Shown in pieces: positions 5,583 through 6,214 of a stretch of 6,214 nt of DNA. The notes below the pieces were generated by a model. That model was not told the DNA's origin. It searched no databases and saw only the letters and a list, made by a program, of their open reading frames with translations. The DNA is taken from contig JAKFXJ010000398.1 of NCBI GenBank assembly GCA_021731425.1, forward strand, positions 1-6,214, read 5' to 3'. The position numbers and the translations under genes are program-made. Positions within the stretch are counted from its first letter, which is position 1, and every line of letters begins with the position of its first letter. The DNA comes from Limnohabitans sp. GTDB lineage: Bacteria > Pseudomonadota > Gammaproteobacteria > Burkholderiales > Burkholderiaceae_C.

Positions 5583-5611
5583 GCTGCCCCCAGCGTCTGT
5601 CGGGGTGCAGC
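5583..5611 (-). promoter_or_regulatory. Leader hairpin of rpsF, candidate S6:S18 control element
   Basis: On the - strand, GCTG (5611-5608) pairs with CAGC, CCCC with GGGG, and CAG with CTG around an ACG triloop. A CA bulge and a GA bulge separate the helices. The stem lies between the TATAAT box and the rpsF SD, so it should be in the 5' untranslated region. Many bacteria have an S6:S18-binding RNA structure at this place, containing a conserved unpaired CCG that mimics the rRNA site. Here a CCG occurs at the CCCC/GA bulge junction. The hairpin is seen; the identity as that motif is inference. Confidence 0.45.
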
Positions 5612-5626
5612 AAGGCTTAGCCTCAG

Positions 5627-5632
5627 ATTATA
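5627..5632 (-). promoter_or_regulatory. -10 box of the rpsF operon promoter
   Basis: The - strand reads TATAAT, a perfect sigma-70 -10 hexamer, at 5632-5627. That places the start of transcription near 5620 and gives a leader of about 75 nt. At 17-bp spacing the -35 position is ATCCTG (5655-5650), a poor match, so an activator or another element may contribute. The -35 region lies inside the 3' end of the symporter gene. Confidence 0.55.
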
Positions 5633-5641
5633 GCCTGAAGA

Positions 5642-6214
5642 TCACAGTCCAGGATAGCTGTTGGCTGGAGCTGACGATGAGGCCTGTGAACGCTGGATTT
5701 GGCTGATCAGGCGCTGCGGAATCAGCCAAGTGGCAAGCACCATGGCTGCAAAACCCACAGGAACGCCAAACACACCTGCAGACAAGGGCTGAATACCCCA
5801 CCACAAGCCGCCATACGGGTCCAATTCCCAAAAATTTCGGAAGCTAGGAGCATTGACCACCATGTAATAAATGGTCACACCCAAACCGGACAGCATGCCC
5901 AGCACCACCGCAGGGCGATGTACCCGAGGCCAGGCCATGCCCAGCACCATGCCCGGAAAGAAGGCCGAGGCGGCCAGCGAAAACGAAGCCGATACCAGGG
6001 CCAGGATTTCAGCAGGCTTGAAGGCAGCCACTACAGCCGCCAGCATGGCCACGGCCAACAAAGCGAACTTGGACAAGATCACCCGCCCCTCCGAGGACTT
6101 GGGGCCTTTGACACCGTTGGGACGCATGTCGCGCACCAAAGCGTTGCTGATGGTCAACAGCAAGCCATCGGCGGTCGACAAAGCTGCGGCCAGCCCGCCT
6201 GCCGCGACCAAGCC
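5642..6214 (-). CDS. Sodium:solute symporter, C-terminal part (runs off the edge)
   Basis: This is the last 190 residues of a larger inner-membrane symporter of the SSS family, open to the right edge with no start in the window. The first residues, GLVAAGGLAAALSTADGLLL, are the conserved SSS segment matching TM8 of the LeuT-type fold; Ser13/Thr14 of the fragment are likely Na+ ligands. Predicted membrane helices follow at about 47-65, 69-95, 101-120 and 144-166, then a short Ser/Ala-rich cytoplasmic tail. The GVKGPKSSEGR loop and the ending resemble the large VC_2705-type/ActP-like symporters, whose substrates are often acetate or other short carboxylates. The substrate cannot be read from this fragment. 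The TGA stop is 9 bp before the rpsF -10 box and no terminator is visible, so readthrough into the ribosomal operon is possible. Confidence 0.88.
   Translation of the reverse strand, partial: GLVAAGGLAAALSTADGLLLTISNALVRDMRPNGVKGPKSSEGRVILSKFALLAVAMLAAVVAAFKPAEILALVSASFSLAASAFFPGMVLGMAWPRVHRPAVVLGMLSGLGVTIYYMVVNAPSFRNFWELDPYGGLWWGIQPLSAGVFGVPVGFAAMVLATWLIPQRLISQIQRSQASSSAPANSYPGL

Overview
The window looks like a core chromosomal segment of a betaproteobacterium in the Burkholderiales, most likely the family Comamonadaceae. This is inferred from the order rpsF-priB-rpsR-rplI-dnaB, from the protein sequences, and from a PhoH protein opening MPLPPAPT. No 16S or other marker is present, so the genus is not resolved. 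I see no prophage, transposon, CRISPR array, toxin-antitoxin pair or tRNA.

Left part (1-2494, + strand): a leader with two small inverted repeats, a BCP/PrxQ-type thiol peroxidase (bcp, 152-637), a 156-bp intergenic stretch rich in palindromes that ends in a strong intrinsic terminator (720-755), and a long PIN-PhoH ATPase gene (794-2494). The terminator sits only 23 bp before the phoH ribosome binding site, so how phoH is transcribed is an open question.

Middle (2495-4115): dnaB, the replicative helicase, lies on the - strand and converges on phoH. Their 3' ends are 27 bp apart and share a large hairpin without a U-tract. Upstream of dnaB is a 175-bp intergenic region. It holds a perfect DnaA box (TTATCCACA), three weaker box-like sites in the same orientation at 11-13-bp intervals, an inverted repeat, and the bidirectional-looking terminator of the preceding ribosomal operon.

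Right part (4116-6214, - strand): the ribosomal operon rpsF (bS6) - priB - rpsR (bS18) - rplI (bL9). It has a consensus TATAAT -10 box and a 5' leader hairpin that is a candidate S6:S18 autoregulatory element. The 3' end of a sodium:solute symporter gene runs off the right edge and ends 9 bp before that -10 box.

The genes are housekeeping: translation (S6, S18, L9), replication and restart (PriB, DnaB), peroxide defence (BCP), probable RNA processing (PIN-PhoH) and transport. The interest is in the intergenic control signals: the DnaA-box array before dnaB, the terminator before phoH, the hairpin shared by phoH and dnaB, the rpsF leader, and the abutting SD and GTG start of priB. I did not find a convincing undescribed multi-gene system.
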